Source: Streptomyces sp. NBC_01197 (GTDB lineage Bacteria > Actinomycetota > Actinomycetes > Streptomycetales > Streptomycetaceae). Taken from it: 64,000 nucleotides of DNA. Below are positions 19,324 through 28,482 of the stretch, one piece after another; positions within the stretch are counted from its first letter, which is position 1; each line of letters starts with the position of its first letter. The notes below the pieces were generated by a model, which did not search any database, was not told where the DNA came from, and saw nothing but the letters and a program-made list of their open reading frames with translations. The stretch covers positions 5,261,001 through 5,325,000 of the forward strand of contig NZ_CP108569.1 of assembly GCF_036010505.1 (NCBI RefSeq). The letters are read 5' to 3'. The translations under genes and the position numbers were made by a program.

Positions 19324-20648
19324 ACGCCCCCGGTGAGCCGGTACTTGCGGCGGGGTACCGGCTCCGGCTCCAGGGCGATCTCGGTGACGGTGAGTTCGGG
19401 TGCGCCGAGCTGCGGGACGCCGGGTGCGACCGCGCCCAGGGTGCCCGCGACGACCGCCGCCGGGGCGCCGCCCCTGCGGCGTACCGCACCGGGCATCAGG
19501 GGGCGGCCCGAGGTGTGCAGCGCCACCGCGGTCAGCGGGATCGCCAGCAGCAGAAGCAGTGCGCACAACACCGCCCCCATCAGCGGGTAACCGGTCCGCG
19601 CGGCGAGCAGACTGCCCGCGACCGGGCCGCAGGCCACGCCGATCGAGGACGCCGAGCCGACCAGGACGGCCCAGCGGCCGCGTGGATCCAGCGAGGCGGC
19701 CAGACCGATCAGATAGGACAGGACCACCGGGTAGAAGGTGTTCCAGAGGATCTCGCCCGACGCGAACGAGCCGAGCCCGCTCGCCGATGAACTCAGCGCG
19801 ATACAGGCCGAGATGAGCACCGTGCCGCCGCCGATCGGCAGCGCCCTGCCGAGCCGCGAGCCGAGTGCCCCGGCCCCCGCGACGCCGATCAGTCCGGCGC
19901 CCAGCGACACCGCGAAGATCGCGCCGACCGCGACCTCGGACAGCCCTGCCTGGTCCTGGCCGATCCGGCTGCTGACGCCCCAGAGCGAGTTCTGGGCCAT
20001 GGCCCAGCAGACCATCGCTCCGGCCAGCACCGAGCCCGTGCGCAGATGAGGGATCCGGCCGCGCCCGGCCCCGGTGGCGGGCTGGTGCGGGCGGGTCCTG
20101 CCGAGCCGGCCGGTCGCGGGCCAGACGAGAGCGGCGACCAGCGCGACGGCAGCGAACGGCGCCCGGTGACCGCCACCGAGCTGCGGCAGTACGAGGTAGA
20201 GGGTGCCGGCTGTCGCCGACACGGTGAGCAGCCCGGTGGCCGAGGCCCGGTGGGGGTCGGGCAGGCCCGCGATACCGCCCGCGGCCACCGCCGTCGCAGT
20301 GCCGGAACCCACTCCGCCGATGGCGGCCCCCGCGATGACGAGGGGGAGGTACGAGGTGGTGGCGGCGGCGCCGTATCCGGTGAGGGCGAGCAGCAGCCCG
20401 GCGCGGGCGACCCGCTGCGGGCCGATGCGCTCGACGTGCGAGGCCAGTACGAGACCGGCGCCCGCCGAGCAGAGAAGGAGGACCGAGCCGGCGACACCGG
20501 CTTCGGCAGGAGAGAGACCGAGACCGGAGCCGAGGCGTCCGACGATGGTCGGGAGGAGGTACGAGGCGAGGTAACCAGCGGTGAACACGGCGATGAGAGG
20601 CCATGTGGCGCGCGAGCGCGAAGACACGGGCGTTCCTGACAGAGACAT
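19269..20648 (-). CDS. MFS transporter
   Basis: A 459-residue major facilitator with about twelve hydrophobic segments, beginning ATWPLIAVFTAGYLASYLLPTIVG, plus a long hydrophilic tail (PAVVAGTLG to the end). The substrate is not assignable. The ATG at 20648 lacks a ribosome site; a GTG at 20627 (MSSRSRATWPL) has AGGA at the right distance and may be the real start. The C-terminal end runs 55 bp into the convergent deaminase gene. It lies downstream of, and in the same direction as, the IclR gene, but with a 170-bp gap containing CTATAA-N10-TTATAG at 20761-20782, so it may have its own promoter. Confidence 0.8.
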   Translation of the reverse strand: MSLSGTPVSSRSRATWPLIAVFTAGYLASYLLPTIVGRLGSGLGLSPAEAGVAGSVLLLCSAGAGLVLASHVERIGPQRVARAGLLLALTGYGAAATTSYLPLVIAGAAIGGVGSGTATAVAAGGIAGLPDPHRASATGLLTVSATAGTLYLVLPQLGGGHRAPFAAVALVAALVWPATGRLGRTRPHQPATGAGRGRIPHLRTGSVLAGAMVCWAMAQNSLWGVSSRIGQDQAGLSEVAVGAIFAVSLGAGLIGVAGAGALGSRLGRALPIGGGTVLISACIALSSSASGLGSFASGEILWNTFYPVVLSYLIGLAASLDPRGRWAVLVGSASSIGVACGPVAGSLLAARTGYPLMGAVLCALLLLLAIPLTAVALHTSGRPLMPGAVRRRGGAPAAVVAGTLGAVAPGVPQLGAPELTVTEIALEPEPVPRRKYRLTGGVQPRSRSASKSYASTSAK

Positions 20649-20817
20649 GCCTGTGACCAGGCAGAAGAGTGGGGGGAAGTGGGCGTCGTGTCATTGACAG
20701 GAGCGCGCGGCCAATTTGTATCAACCACGCGGAGCCAACGAAAAGCCGCCGCTCTGTGATCTATAACACCTTCGGTTTATAGTCACGCAGGCACGGGCAA
20801 AAGCGATGTTTCTTTAC

Positions 20818-21609
20818 TCAGATCCAGTCGGGTGCACCGGGCAGCGTGTGTGCCGCGGCCTCGATCTCCGCCCGTACCTCGCGCATCGTCGCGATGATCC
20901 GGCGCTCGTGCTCGGCGGTCAGCCGGGTCACCGGGACCGAGCAGCTGACGGCGTCCATCGCAGGCGTGTCGTACCGCAGCGCGAAGCCGAAACCGACGAT
21001 GCCGGTGACGCCCTCCTCCCGGTCGACCGCGTAGCCCCGCTCGCGCACCAGCGCCAGATCGGAGTCGAGGGCGGCCCGGTCGGCCAGGGTGTTCGGGGTC
21101 AGCCGTTCCAGCTCGCCGACGGGCAGCCCGTCCGGCCCGTCAGCGGCTCGCTCGGCGAGCAGTGCCTTGCCCAGCGCGCTGACATGGGCGGGCAGCCTGC
21201 GGCCGACGCGGCTGAGGGTGCGCAGATACTCGTGCGACTCGCGGGTGGCGAGATAGACGACGTCGCCGCGGTCGAACCGCCCCAGGTGGACGGTCTCGCC
21301 CAGCGTGGTGGACGCCTTGTCGAGATACGGCTTCACCGCCCGCACCCGGGCATCCGTGTCGAGATAGCTGGTGCCGGTGAGCAAGGCCCGGATGCCGATG
21401 CCGTACAGCGATCCCGTCGCGTCGGTGCGGACCCAGCCGCGGTCGGTCAGCGTCTGCAGCAGTGCGTACATGGAGCTGCGGGGGACGCTGAGCTCGTCGG
21501 CGAGTTCCCGCAGCCGGGCGGGCCGGTCACCGCGCGCGGCGAGCACCTCAAGCAGCTCGACGGTGCGGCCCGCCGACTTCACCTCGCGTACGCCTCCGGT
21601 CTCCGGCAT
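20818..21609 (-). CDS. IclR family transcriptional regulator, probable glucarate repressor
   Basis: A 263-residue regulator with the IclR layout: an N-terminal winged helix (RTVELLEVLAARGDRPARLRELADEL, SRSSMYALLQTLTDRGWV-like) and a C-terminal effector domain (VHLGRFDRGDVVYLATRES, LPAHVSALGKALLAE, GVTGIVGFGFALRY). It is transcribed divergently from the glucarate dehydratase operon, with a palindromic site in the 125-bp shared gap. Family practice makes it the likely regulator of that operon, with a sugar acid or a breakdown product as effector; this is inference. Confidence 0.88.
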   Translation of the reverse strand: MPETGGVREVKSAGRTVELLEVLAARGDRPARLRELADELSVPRSSMYALLQTLTDRGWVRTDATGSLYGIGIRALLTGTSYLDTDARVRAVKPYLDKASTTLGETVHLGRFDRGDVVYLATRESHEYLRTLSRVGRRLPAHVSALGKALLAERAADGPDGLPVGELERLTPNTLADRAALDSDLALVRERGYAVDREEGVTGIVGFGFALRYDTPAMDAVSCSVPVTRLTAEHERRIIATMREVRAEIEAAAHTLPGAPDWI

Positions 21610-21664
21610 GCCTCAGAGCCTAGATCCCGCTAGGTGTGCGGGCGGCGCGGGGTGGTCGGAACCC

Positions 21665-21693
21665 TTGACGCCTCCCGTTCATGTATCTACTGT
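21665..21693 (+). promoter_or_regulatory. Candidate promoter of the glucarate operon
   Basis: TTGACG (21665-21670) and TACTGT (21688-21693) with a 17-bp spacer form a good housekeeping-type promoter, about 40 bp upstream of the first start codon. The -10 hexamer overlaps the palindrome below. Confidence 0.55.
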
Positions 21694-21712
21694 CCATTTC
21701 CATGCATGGACA
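21691..21712 (+). promoter_or_regulatory. Candidate IclR operator
   Basis: TGTCCAT and ATGGACA form a perfect 7-bp inverted repeat around 8 bp; nested inside is a 12-bp perfect palindrome TCCATGCATGGA (21699-21710). It covers the -10 region and start point, a position suited to repression by the divergently encoded IclR protein. Confidence 0.65.
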
Positions 21713-21734
21713 TCATCTACATACGGAGACATGA

Positions 21735-22739
21735 ATGGGTGCGGGGACCAACGCGGGCACGAACGCCGGCGCGGCGACGGATACGGGAACCGGTCCGCGA
21801 CCGGCTGAGGTGGCCGGGACAGTGGCGCTGCTCCGGGACGGCATGGCCCGCGGGGTCCTCTCCTTCCCGCTGACCGCCTTCACCGACGGTGGAGAGCTCG
21901 ACATCGACGGGTACCGGACCTACCTGGAGACCCAGTTGGCCGCCGCCCCCGGCGCGGTCTTCCCGGCCTGCGGCACCGGGGAGTTCTTCTCCCTGGACGA
22001 GGACGAGTACCGCAGCGTCGTCACCGCCACCGTCGAGGCAGCCGCCGGGCGCACACCCGTCGTCGCGGGCATCGGATACGGCTGGGCGCAGGCCGTCAGA
22101 TTCGCCCGGATCGCCGAGGAGGCAGGCGCCGACGCGGCGCTCGTCCTCCCGCACTACCTCGTGGCGGCCCCACAGGACGGACTCGTCGCACAACTGGAGC
22201 AGATCGCCGCCCGCACCCGGCTGCCCCTCATCGCCTACCAGCGCGGCCAAGTCGCCTTCACCGCCGCCTCGCTGCGCCGCATCGCCGCCGTCCCCGGCGT
22301 CATCGGACTCAAGGACGGCCACAGCGACCTCGACCGGCTCCAGCGGCTGACCCTCGCCGCCCCGGACGGCTTCCTCTTCTTCAACGGCGCCTCCACCGCC
22401 GAGATCCAGGCCCGCGCCTACGCCACGGTGGGCGTCCCCGCCTACTCCTCCGCCGTCCACGCCTTCGCCCCCGAGATCGCCGGAGCCTTCTTCACCGCCC
22501 TGCGCACGGACGACCAGGCACGCCTGGACGCGCTGCTCCGCGACTTCTACGTGCCCCTGGTCGAACTCCGCGACCGGGTCCCCGGCTACGCCGTCTCGCT
22601 GGTCAAGGCCGCCGCCCGGCTGCGCGGCCACCAAGTCGGCCCGGTACGCGCCCCCCTGACCGACCCCGGCCCCGACGACCTCGCGGCCCTGGACACCCTG
22701 CTGACCGCCGGCCTCGACCTCGTAGGAGCGACCCGATGA
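21735..22739 (+). CDS. kdgD: 5-dehydro-4-deoxyglucarate dehydratase
   Basis: A 334-residue member of the DHDPS/NAL aldolase family. It should convert 5-dehydro-4-deoxy-D-glucarate to 2,5-dioxopentanoate with loss of water and CO2. Characteristic parts are GVLSFPLTAFTDGGELD, FPACGTGEFFSLDEDEY (specific to this subfamily), IAYQRG and the Schiff-base lysine in VIGLKDGHSDLDRL, FFNGASTAE. The N-terminus carries a low-complexity Gly/Ala/Thr extension of about 20 residues. The stop overlaps the next start as ATGA. The partner gene, glucarate dehydratase, gives firm pathway context. Confidence 0.92.
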   Translation: MGAGTNAGTNAGAATDTGTGPRPAEVAGTVALLRDGMARGVLSFPLTAFTDGGELDIDGYRTYLETQLAAAPGAVFPACGTGEFFSLDEDEYRSVVTATVEAAAGRTPVVAGIGYGWAQAVRFARIAEEAGADAALVLPHYLVAAPQDGLVAQLEQIAARTRLPLIAYQRGQVAFTAASLRRIAAVPGVIGLKDGHSDLDRLQRLTLAAPDGFLFFNGASTAEIQARAYATVGVPAYSSAVHAFAPEIAGAFFTALRTDDQARLDALLRDFYVPLVELRDRVPGYAVSLVKAAARLRGHQVGPVRAPLTDPGPDDLAALDTLLTAGLDLVGATR

Positions 22740-24046
22740 CACCCGACACCCCAGGCGACCTGACGATCGCCGAGGTCCGGCTCACCCCGGTACTGATCTC
22801 CGACCCGCCGCTGCTCAATGTGCACGGCGTGCACCAGCCCTACACCCCGCGGCTCGTCGTCGAGATCGTCACGGCGGACGGAGTCAGCGGTATCGGCGAG
22901 ACCTATGGGGACACCAAGTACCTGGACATAGCCCGGCCCTACGCCGAACTGCTGCCGGGCCGGTCCATCGCGGACCTCAACGGTCTGGCCGCGCTCGCCC
23001 GGCAAGTGGGCATCGGCGGGGCTGGGGTGGATGACGCTATCGACGTGGGCGGGCTCCGCGGTGTCCAGACCGCGGACAAACTGCGGCTCTCGGTCTTCTC
23101 CGCCTTCGAGGTGGCCTGCCTCGACGCGCTGGGCAAGGTACGGGGCCTGCCGGTGCACACGCTGCTCGGCGGGAAGGTGCGCGACTCGGTCGAGTACAGC
23201 GCGTATCTCTTCTACCGCTGGGCCGGACACCCGGACGGCGCGGGGGAGCCCGACACCTGGGGCGAGGCCGTCGACCCGGCGGGCATCGTCGCGCAGGCAC
23301 GGCGATTCGTGGAGGACTACGGCTTCACCTCGTTCAAGCTCAAGGGCGGTGTCTTCCCGCCGGACCAGGAGATCGCCGCGGTGAAGGCCCTGGCCGAGGC
23401 GTTCCCGGGGCACCCGCTGCGGCTCGACCCCAACGGCGGCTGGACCCCGCAGACCTCGCTGAAGGTCGCCGCCGAACTCGCCGGCGTACTCGAATACCTG
23501 GAGGACCCGGCCCCCGGCACCGCCGCCATGGCAGAGGTCTCCGCGGGCACCGACGTCCCGCTCGCCACCAACATGTGCGTGACGACGGTCCCCGAGATCC
23601 GTGCGGCCTTCCTGACCGACGCGGTCCAGGTGGTCCTCTCCGACCACCACTACTGGGGCGGACTCCGCGCCACCCGCGAACTGGCCGCGATCTGCCGGAC
23701 GTTCGGCGTGGGCCTCTCCATGCACTCCAACACCCACATGGGCATCAGCCTCGCCGCGATGACCCATGTCGCGGCCACCGTGCCCAACCTGGACTACGCC
23801 TGCGACAGCCACTACCCATGGCAGACCGACGACGTGATCACCACCCGCCATGTCTTCACCGGCGGCTGCCTCCCGGTCTCCGAAGCCCCCGGCCTCGGTG
23901 TCGAACTCGACCGGGACAAGCTCGCCGCGCTGCACCGGCGCTGGACCGAGGACGACGGCGCCATGCGCGACCGTGACGACGTCACCGCGATGCGCAAGGC
24001 GAAGGGCTACGAGGACTGGACGTCCCCGGCGCTGCCCCGCTGGTGA
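22736..24046 (+). CDS. gudD: Glucarate dehydratase
   Basis: A 436-residue enolase-superfamily enzyme converting D-glucarate (and often L-idarate) to 5-dehydro-4-deoxyglucarate. Seen are the N-terminal capping domain with GIGETYGDTKYLD, the catalytic KxK in FTSFKLKGG, metal ligands in LDPNGGW and EYLEDP, TNMCVT, and the MHSNTHMG histidine of the His-Asp dyad. Length is normal for the family. It overlaps the preceding gene by four bases, so the two steps of the pathway are made together; the permease follows after 120 bp. Confidence 0.95.
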   Translation: MTPDTPGDLTIAEVRLTPVLISDPPLLNVHGVHQPYTPRLVVEIVTADGVSGIGETYGDTKYLDIARPYAELLPGRSIADLNGLAALARQVGIGGAGVDDAIDVGGLRGVQTADKLRLSVFSAFEVACLDALGKVRGLPVHTLLGGKVRDSVEYSAYLFYRWAGHPDGAGEPDTWGEAVDPAGIVAQARRFVEDYGFTSFKLKGGVFPPDQEIAAVKALAEAFPGHPLRLDPNGGWTPQTSLKVAAELAGVLEYLEDPAPGTAAMAEVSAGTDVPLATNMCVTTVPEIRAAFLTDAVQVVLSDHHYWGGLRATRELAAICRTFGVGLSMHSNTHMGISLAAMTHVAATVPNLDYACDSHYPWQTDDVITTRHVFTGGCLPVSEAPGLGVELDRDKLAALHRRWTEDDGAMRDRDDVTAMRKAKGYEDWTSPALPRW

Positions 24047-24166
24047 ACCACCGGCGTCCCCCCCGCTGGTGACCACAGGGGGAGGCCGCCCCCAGCACCT
24101 CCCCGCTCCTCCCGCTCCCTCCCAATCCCCTGCTCTGCCCTGCCCTGCCCACGATCGGAGCCGCTC

Positions 24167-25591
24167 GTGTCCGCAGCAACCCCCGCCCCCGTAGAGCACT
24201 CCCCAGCCGTCCAGTCCGCCATCCGCAAGATCTTCAAGCGCGTCGTACCGCTCTTCTTCGTCATGTTCGTGGCCAACTACATGGACCGGGTGAACCTCGG
24301 ATTCGCCCAGGATCAGCTACGGGCCGACGTGGGTCTCTCTGCCGCCGCCTTCGGGCTCGGTGCCGGGATCTTCTTCGTCGCGTACGCCATATTCGAAGTC
24401 CCCAGCAACATGCTGATGGAACGCTTCGGCCCCAAGATCTGGCTCACCCGGATCATGATCACGTGGGGCGTCGTCGCCACCGCGATGGCCTTCGTCAGCA
24501 GCCCGGAGATGTTCTACGCCCTGCGCTTCCTCCTCGGGGTCGCGGAGGCGGGCTTCTTCCCCGCCGTGATCTACTACCTGTCCCGCTGGCTGCCCGACTC
24601 GCATCGCGGCAGGGCGACCTCCATCTTCCTGATGGGGTCCGGGACCGCGACGGTCGTCGTCGGCCCTGTCTCCGGCGCCCTGCTCGAGATGCACGGCGTC
24701 TGGGGGCACTCCGGCTGGCAGTGGATGTTCTTCATCGAGGGCGTCTTCTCCGTCGTCCTCGGGTTTGTCGTCTACCGCTTCCTCGACTCCAGCGTCGAGA
24801 AGGCCACCTGGCTGACGGACGAGGAGAAGCAGGGCCTCGTCGCGGCCATCGACACCGAGCAGCAGGAGCGGGACGCCCGTCGCGACGCCGCCAGGATCTC
24901 CCGCTGGAAGCTGCTCGCCGACCCGCAGATGCTGCTCTTCCTCTGGATCTACTTCGCCATCAACGTCGCGCTGTACGCCGTGACGTTCTGGCTGCCGTCG
25001 ATCGTCGGCGACCTCGGCGGGCTGAGCGAGTTCCAGATCGGGCTGCTGACCGCGGTGCCCTGGCTGTTCGCGCTCCTCGCGCTGTACGTGACGGGCCGGA
25101 TCTCCGACCGCATCGGAAAACGCCGTCCGGTCCTGATGGGCCTGCTGCTGCTCGGCGGCACCGGCACGCTGCTCGCCGTGTTCGTCTCGCCATGGGTGGG
25201 CCTGGGCGCCCTGTGCATCGCCGCGATGGGCTTCAAGCCGGCGTCGCCGATCTTCTGGACGATCCCGCAGAGCTACCTGGACGCGCGTGCGGCCGCCCCG
25301 GGCATCGCGCTGATCAACTCCATCGGAAACCTGGGCGGGTTCGTCGCGCCGACCGCCTTCGGGCTGCTGGAGGACTCCACCGGATCCACCAAGGGCGGGC
25401 TCGTCGGGCTCACCGTGATCGGGTTCCTCGCCGCGCTGAGCGTGCTGCTGGTGCGGGGCGGCGGACGTAACGACAAGATCAGGGCCACGCCCGCAACCGC
25501 CCCCGCGAGCCGGGCCCGTAAGGCGAACCCCGGCGTGGCACCACGGAGCGCGGCGCCCCCCGGAGCGGCGGCACGGCCCGCGGAGGCCTGA
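24167..25591 (+). CDS. MFS transporter, anion:cation symporter type (probable glucarate permease)
   Basis: A 474-residue 12-segment transporter with the sequence style of the ACS family (FVMFVANYMDRVNLGFA, FFVAYAIFEVPSNMLMERFGPKIW, LLGVAEAGFFPAVIYYLSRWLP). This branch includes glucarate, tartrate and phthalate permeases. Its place at the end of the operon points to hexarate uptake, though the specificity is inferred. GTG start at 24167. The C-terminal tail is Ala/Arg-rich and probably cytoplasmic. An imperfect hairpin follows the gene. Confidence 0.88.
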   Translation: MSAATPAPVEHSPAVQSAIRKIFKRVVPLFFVMFVANYMDRVNLGFAQDQLRADVGLSAAAFGLGAGIFFVAYAIFEVPSNMLMERFGPKIWLTRIMITWGVVATAMAFVSSPEMFYALRFLLGVAEAGFFPAVIYYLSRWLPDSHRGRATSIFLMGSGTATVVVGPVSGALLEMHGVWGHSGWQWMFFIEGVFSVVLGFVVYRFLDSSVEKATWLTDEEKQGLVAAIDTEQQERDARRDAARISRWKLLADPQMLLFLWIYFAINVALYAVTFWLPSIVGDLGGLSEFQIGLLTAVPWLFALLALYVTGRISDRIGKRRPVLMGLLLLGGTGTLLAVFVSPWVGLGALCIAAMGFKPASPIFWTIPQSYLDARAAAPGIALINSIGNLGGFVAPTAFGLLEDSTGSTKGGLVGLTVIGFLAALSVLLVRGGGRNDKIRATPATAPASRARKANPGVAPRSAAPPGAAARPAEA

Positions 25592-25608
25592 GAACCGGGT
25601 ACGGCCAC

Positions 25609-25640
25609 CGTGGGACGCCGCAGCCCGGGACGCGTCCACG
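25609..25640 (+). terminator. Probable terminator of the glucarate operon
   Basis: CGTGGGACGC (25609-25618) pairs with GCGTCCACG (25632-25640) with one bulged G, 18 bp after the permease stop. No T tract. Confidence 0.5.
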
Positions 25641-25715
25641 CTCCTGCCGAACCCCGTGGTGCAGACTGTTCTCCATCCGCACCGTTGGCCAGTTCGCGAC
25701 CCGTTGGAGCATACG

Positions 25716-26807
25716 GTGGCCATTCCTGCCGAGCCCGCCCTGGATCCGCTGAAGGAGACCCGCCGTCCCGACGATCCGCCCTGTGACGTCTATCTGACCG
25801 GCACGGTCTTCCTGGACATCATCTTCACCGGCCTCGACAGCGCACCGGTGCGCGGCACCGAGTCCTGGGCGCGCGGCATGGGATCGAGCCCCGGCGGGGT
25901 GGCCAACATGGCCACCGCGCTGGCCCGGCTCGGCCTGCACACCTCCCTCGCCGCGGCCTTCGGCGACGACCACTACGGCGAGTACTGCTGGGACGCCCTG
26001 GAGCAGGGCGAGCACATCGACCTCTCGCGCTCACACACCGTGCCCGGCTGGCACTCCCCGGTCACCGTCTCCATGGCGTACGACGGCGAGCGCACCATGG
26101 TCTCGCACGGCCACGAGGCACCGCCGCCGTTCAGCACCCACCCCAACTGCCCGCCACGCGCACGCGCCGCCATCGCCTCACTGGGGCCCGGCAGCCGCGA
26201 GGAGTGGGTGCTGCACGCCGCCGACCGCGGCACGAAGGTCTTCGCCGACGTCGGCTGGGACGAGACCGGGCGCTGGGACCTGGGACGCCTCGCCGACCTG
26301 GAGCACTGCGAGGCGTTCCTGCCCAACGCCGAGGAAGCCATGCGCTACACCCGCACCGACTGCCCGCGCGCCGCGGCCCACGCCCTCGCCGACAAGGTCC
26401 CGCTGGCGGTCGTCACGCTGGGTGCCGAGGGCGCGTACGCAGTGGACGGATCGACCGGCGAGGCCGCGTCGGTGCCCGCCATCGCGGTCGAGGCACTCGA
26501 CCCGACCGGCGCGGGCGACGTCTTCGTCGCGGGCTTCGTCACCGGGACGCTGGCGGACTGGCCGCTCGCCGACCGGCTGGCCTTCGCCGGGCTCACGGCG
26601 GCACTCTCGGTCCAGGAGTTCGGCGGGTCGCTCTCGGCACCCGGCTGGGCCGAGGTCGCCGCCTGGTGGCAGCAGGTACGCACCTGCGCGGGCCAGGACC
26701 GGGCCGCGCTGCGCCGGTACGCCTTCCTGGAGGAACTGCTGCCCGCGGCGGCCCGGTCCTGGCCGCTGCGCCGGGCCGTGCCGACGATCGGCTTCCGCGC
26801 ACCGTAA
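25716..26807 (+). CDS. PfkB family carbohydrate kinase
   Basis: A 363-residue ribokinase-type sugar kinase. The N-terminal motif SSPGGVANMATALARLGL and the C-terminal ALDPTGAGDVFVAGF (catalytic Asp in GAGD) are clear, as is LPNAEEAMRYT. The substrate is unknown; its position just after a sugar-acid operon is suggestive only, since 2-keto-3-deoxy acids are not intermediates of this glucarate route. The GTG at 25716 is chosen because GGAG lies six bases upstream; a longer reading from 25656 has no ribosome site. Confidence 0.85.
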   Translation: MAIPAEPALDPLKETRRPDDPPCDVYLTGTVFLDIIFTGLDSAPVRGTESWARGMGSSPGGVANMATALARLGLHTSLAAAFGDDHYGEYCWDALEQGEHIDLSRSHTVPGWHSPVTVSMAYDGERTMVSHGHEAPPPFSTHPNCPPRARAAIASLGPGSREEWVLHAADRGTKVFADVGWDETGRWDLGRLADLEHCEAFLPNAEEAMRYTRTDCPRAAAHALADKVPLAVVTLGAEGAYAVDGSTGEAASVPAIAVEALDPTGAGDVFVAGFVTGTLADWPLADRLAFAGLTAALSVQEFGGSLSAPGWAEVAAWWQQVRTCAGQDRAALRRYAFLEELLPAAARSWPLRRAVPTIGFRAP

Positions 26808-26912
26808 AAGCCCTGGCGTTGTCAGTGCGGCGTCGTAGGCTTGGAGGTCCAGAGGTTGTCGAGCAGCGAGAACCCTGCAACGGGAGGTATGCGCAGGCCC
26901 GAGGGCCGGCCC

Positions 26913-27956
26913 ATGACTCAGACACCTACACAGCCGCAGGCGCGTGCCCACATCACGGTCCCGGCCGCACACCCCATGGTGATGCTGCTGGGTTCGGGCG
27001 ACTCGCTGCTGCGCGTGATCGAAACGGCGTTCCCGGCGGCCGACATCCATGTCCGGGGAAACGAGATCAGTGCCACAGGAGCGGCGTCCGATGTCGCCCT
27101 GATCCAGCGCCTGTTCGACGAGATGATGCTGGTGCTCCGCACCGGGCAGCCGATGACGGAGGACGCTGTGGAACGCTCGATCGCCATGCTCCGGGCCAGC
27201 GAGAACGGCGAGGGCGAGCCGGGGGGTGAGACCCCCGCCGAGGTTCTTACCCAGAACATCCTGTCCAGCCGCGGCCGCACGATCCGCCCCAAGACGCTCA
27301 ACCAGAAGCGCTACGTCGACGCCATCGACAAGAACACGATCGTCTTCGGCATCGGCCCGGCGGGCACCGGCAAGACGTACCTGGCCATGGCCAAGGCGGT
27401 CCAGGCCCTGCAGTCCAAGCAGGTCAGCCGGATCATCCTGACCCGCCCGGCCGTCGAGGCGGGGGAGCGGCTGGGCTTCCTGCCCGGCACTCTCTTCGAC
27501 AAGATCGACCCGTATCTGCGCCCGCTGTACGACGCGCTCCACGACATGCTGGACCCGGACTCGATCCCCCGGCTGATGGCGGCAGGGACGATCGAGGTGG
27601 CGCCGCTGGCTTATATGAGGGGCCGCACCCTGAATGACGCGTTCATCATCCTCGACGAGGCGCAGAACACCAGCGCCGAGCAGATGAAGATGTTCCTCAC
27701 CCGCCTCGGCTTCGACTCGAAGATCGTCGTCACCGGTGACGTCACCCAGGTCGACCTGCCGAGCGGTACGAAGAGCGGGCTGCGCCAGGTGCAGGACATC
27801 CTGGAGGGCATCGACGACGTGCACTTCTCCCGGCTCACCACGGAGGATGTCGTCCGGCACAAGCTCGTCGGCCGTATCGTCGACGCGTACGAGAAGCACG
27901 ACAACCAGCAAGAAAGCCAGAAAGACAGCCGGAAAAACAGCCAGAAACGGCTGTAG
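26913..27956 (+). CDS. phoH: PhoH family ATPase
   Basis: A 347-residue PhoH-like protein (PhoL type) with an N-terminal KH-like segment ([30 protein letters not shown]) and a RecA/SF1-like ATPase core: Walker [12 protein letters not shown] near residue 148 and Walker [12 protein letters not shown]. It is an RNA-associated ATPase that acts with YbeY in ribosomal RNA handling, consistent with the next gene. ATG at 26913 has GAGGG seven bases upstream; the ATG at 26889 has a ribosome site only one base away and is unlikely. First gene of a tight operon with ybeY, CNNM and MmcQ genes. Confidence 0.94.
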   Translation: MTQTPTQPQARAHITVPAAHPMVMLLGSGDSLLRVIETAFPAADIHVRGNEISATGAASDVALIQRLFDEMMLVLRTGQPMTEDAVERSIAMLRASENGEGEPGGETPAEVLTQNILSSRGRTIRPKTLNQKRYVDAIDKNTIVFGIGPAGTGKTYLAMAKAVQALQSKQVSRIILTRPAVEAGERLGFLPGTLFDKIDPYLRPLYDALHDMLDPDSIPRLMAAGTIEVAPLAYMRGRTLNDAFIILDEAQNTSAEQMKMFLTRLGFDSKIVVTGDVTQVDLPSGTKSGLRQVQDILEGIDDVHFSRLTTEDVVRHKLVGRIVDAYEKHDNQQESQKDSRKNSQKRL

Positions 27957-27984
27957 GCACAGACCGAAAGAGTCAGCAGGCCCC

Positions 27985-28482
27985 ATGTCGATCGACGTCA
28001 ACAACGAGTCCGGAACCGAGGTCGACGAGCAGGCGATCCTCGACATCGCCCGCTACGCCCTCACCCGGATGCGGATCCACCCGCTCTCCGAGCTGTCCGT
28101 GATCGTCGTGGACACCGGGGCCATGGAGCAGCTGCACATCCAGTGGATGGACCTGCCGGGTCCCACGGATGTCATGTCCTTCCCGATGGACGAGCTGCGT
28201 CCGCCGGCCAAGGACGACGAGGAGCCCCCGCAGGGGCTCCTCGGTGACATCGTGCTCTGCCCCGAGGTCGCCAAGCAGCAGGGCGAGGAAGCCCCGACGC
28301 AGCACTCCATGGACGAGGAGCTCCAGCTCCTGACCGTCCACGGGGTGCTGCACCTGCTGGGCTACGACCACGAGGAGCCCGACGAGAAGGCCGAGATGTT
28401 CGGCCTCCAGGCCGCGATCGTCGACGGCTGGCGGACGGAGAAGGGACACACCGGCCCCTCACCGGCGCCGACCGTCTCATGA
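27985..28482 (+). CDS. ybeY: Endoribonuclease YbeY (rRNA maturation factor)
   Basis: A 165-residue metalloprotein with the invariant zinc motif [16 protein letters not shown] and the preceding [12 protein letters not shown] and [11 protein letters not shown] segments. YbeY takes part in 16S rRNA 3' end maturation and ribosome quality control. It starts 28 bp after phoH and its stop overlaps the next start (ATGA at 28479), so the whole block is one operon. Confidence 0.96.
   Translation: MSIDVNNESGTEVDEQAILDIARYALTRMRIHPLSELSVIVVDTGAMEQLHIQWMDLPGPTDVMSFPMDELRPPAKDDEEPPQGLLGDIVLCPEVAKQQGEEAPTQHSMDEELQLLTVHGVLHLLGYDHEEPDEKAEMFGLQAAIVDGWRTEKGHTGPSPAPTVS

Noticed and set aside
20761..20782. CTATAA-N10-TTATAG in the IclR-MFS gap as a regulator site
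   Set aside because: Six-base AT-rich arms are expected near promoters; no matching copy occurs at the glucarate promoter, so it is mentioned only in the MFS entry.
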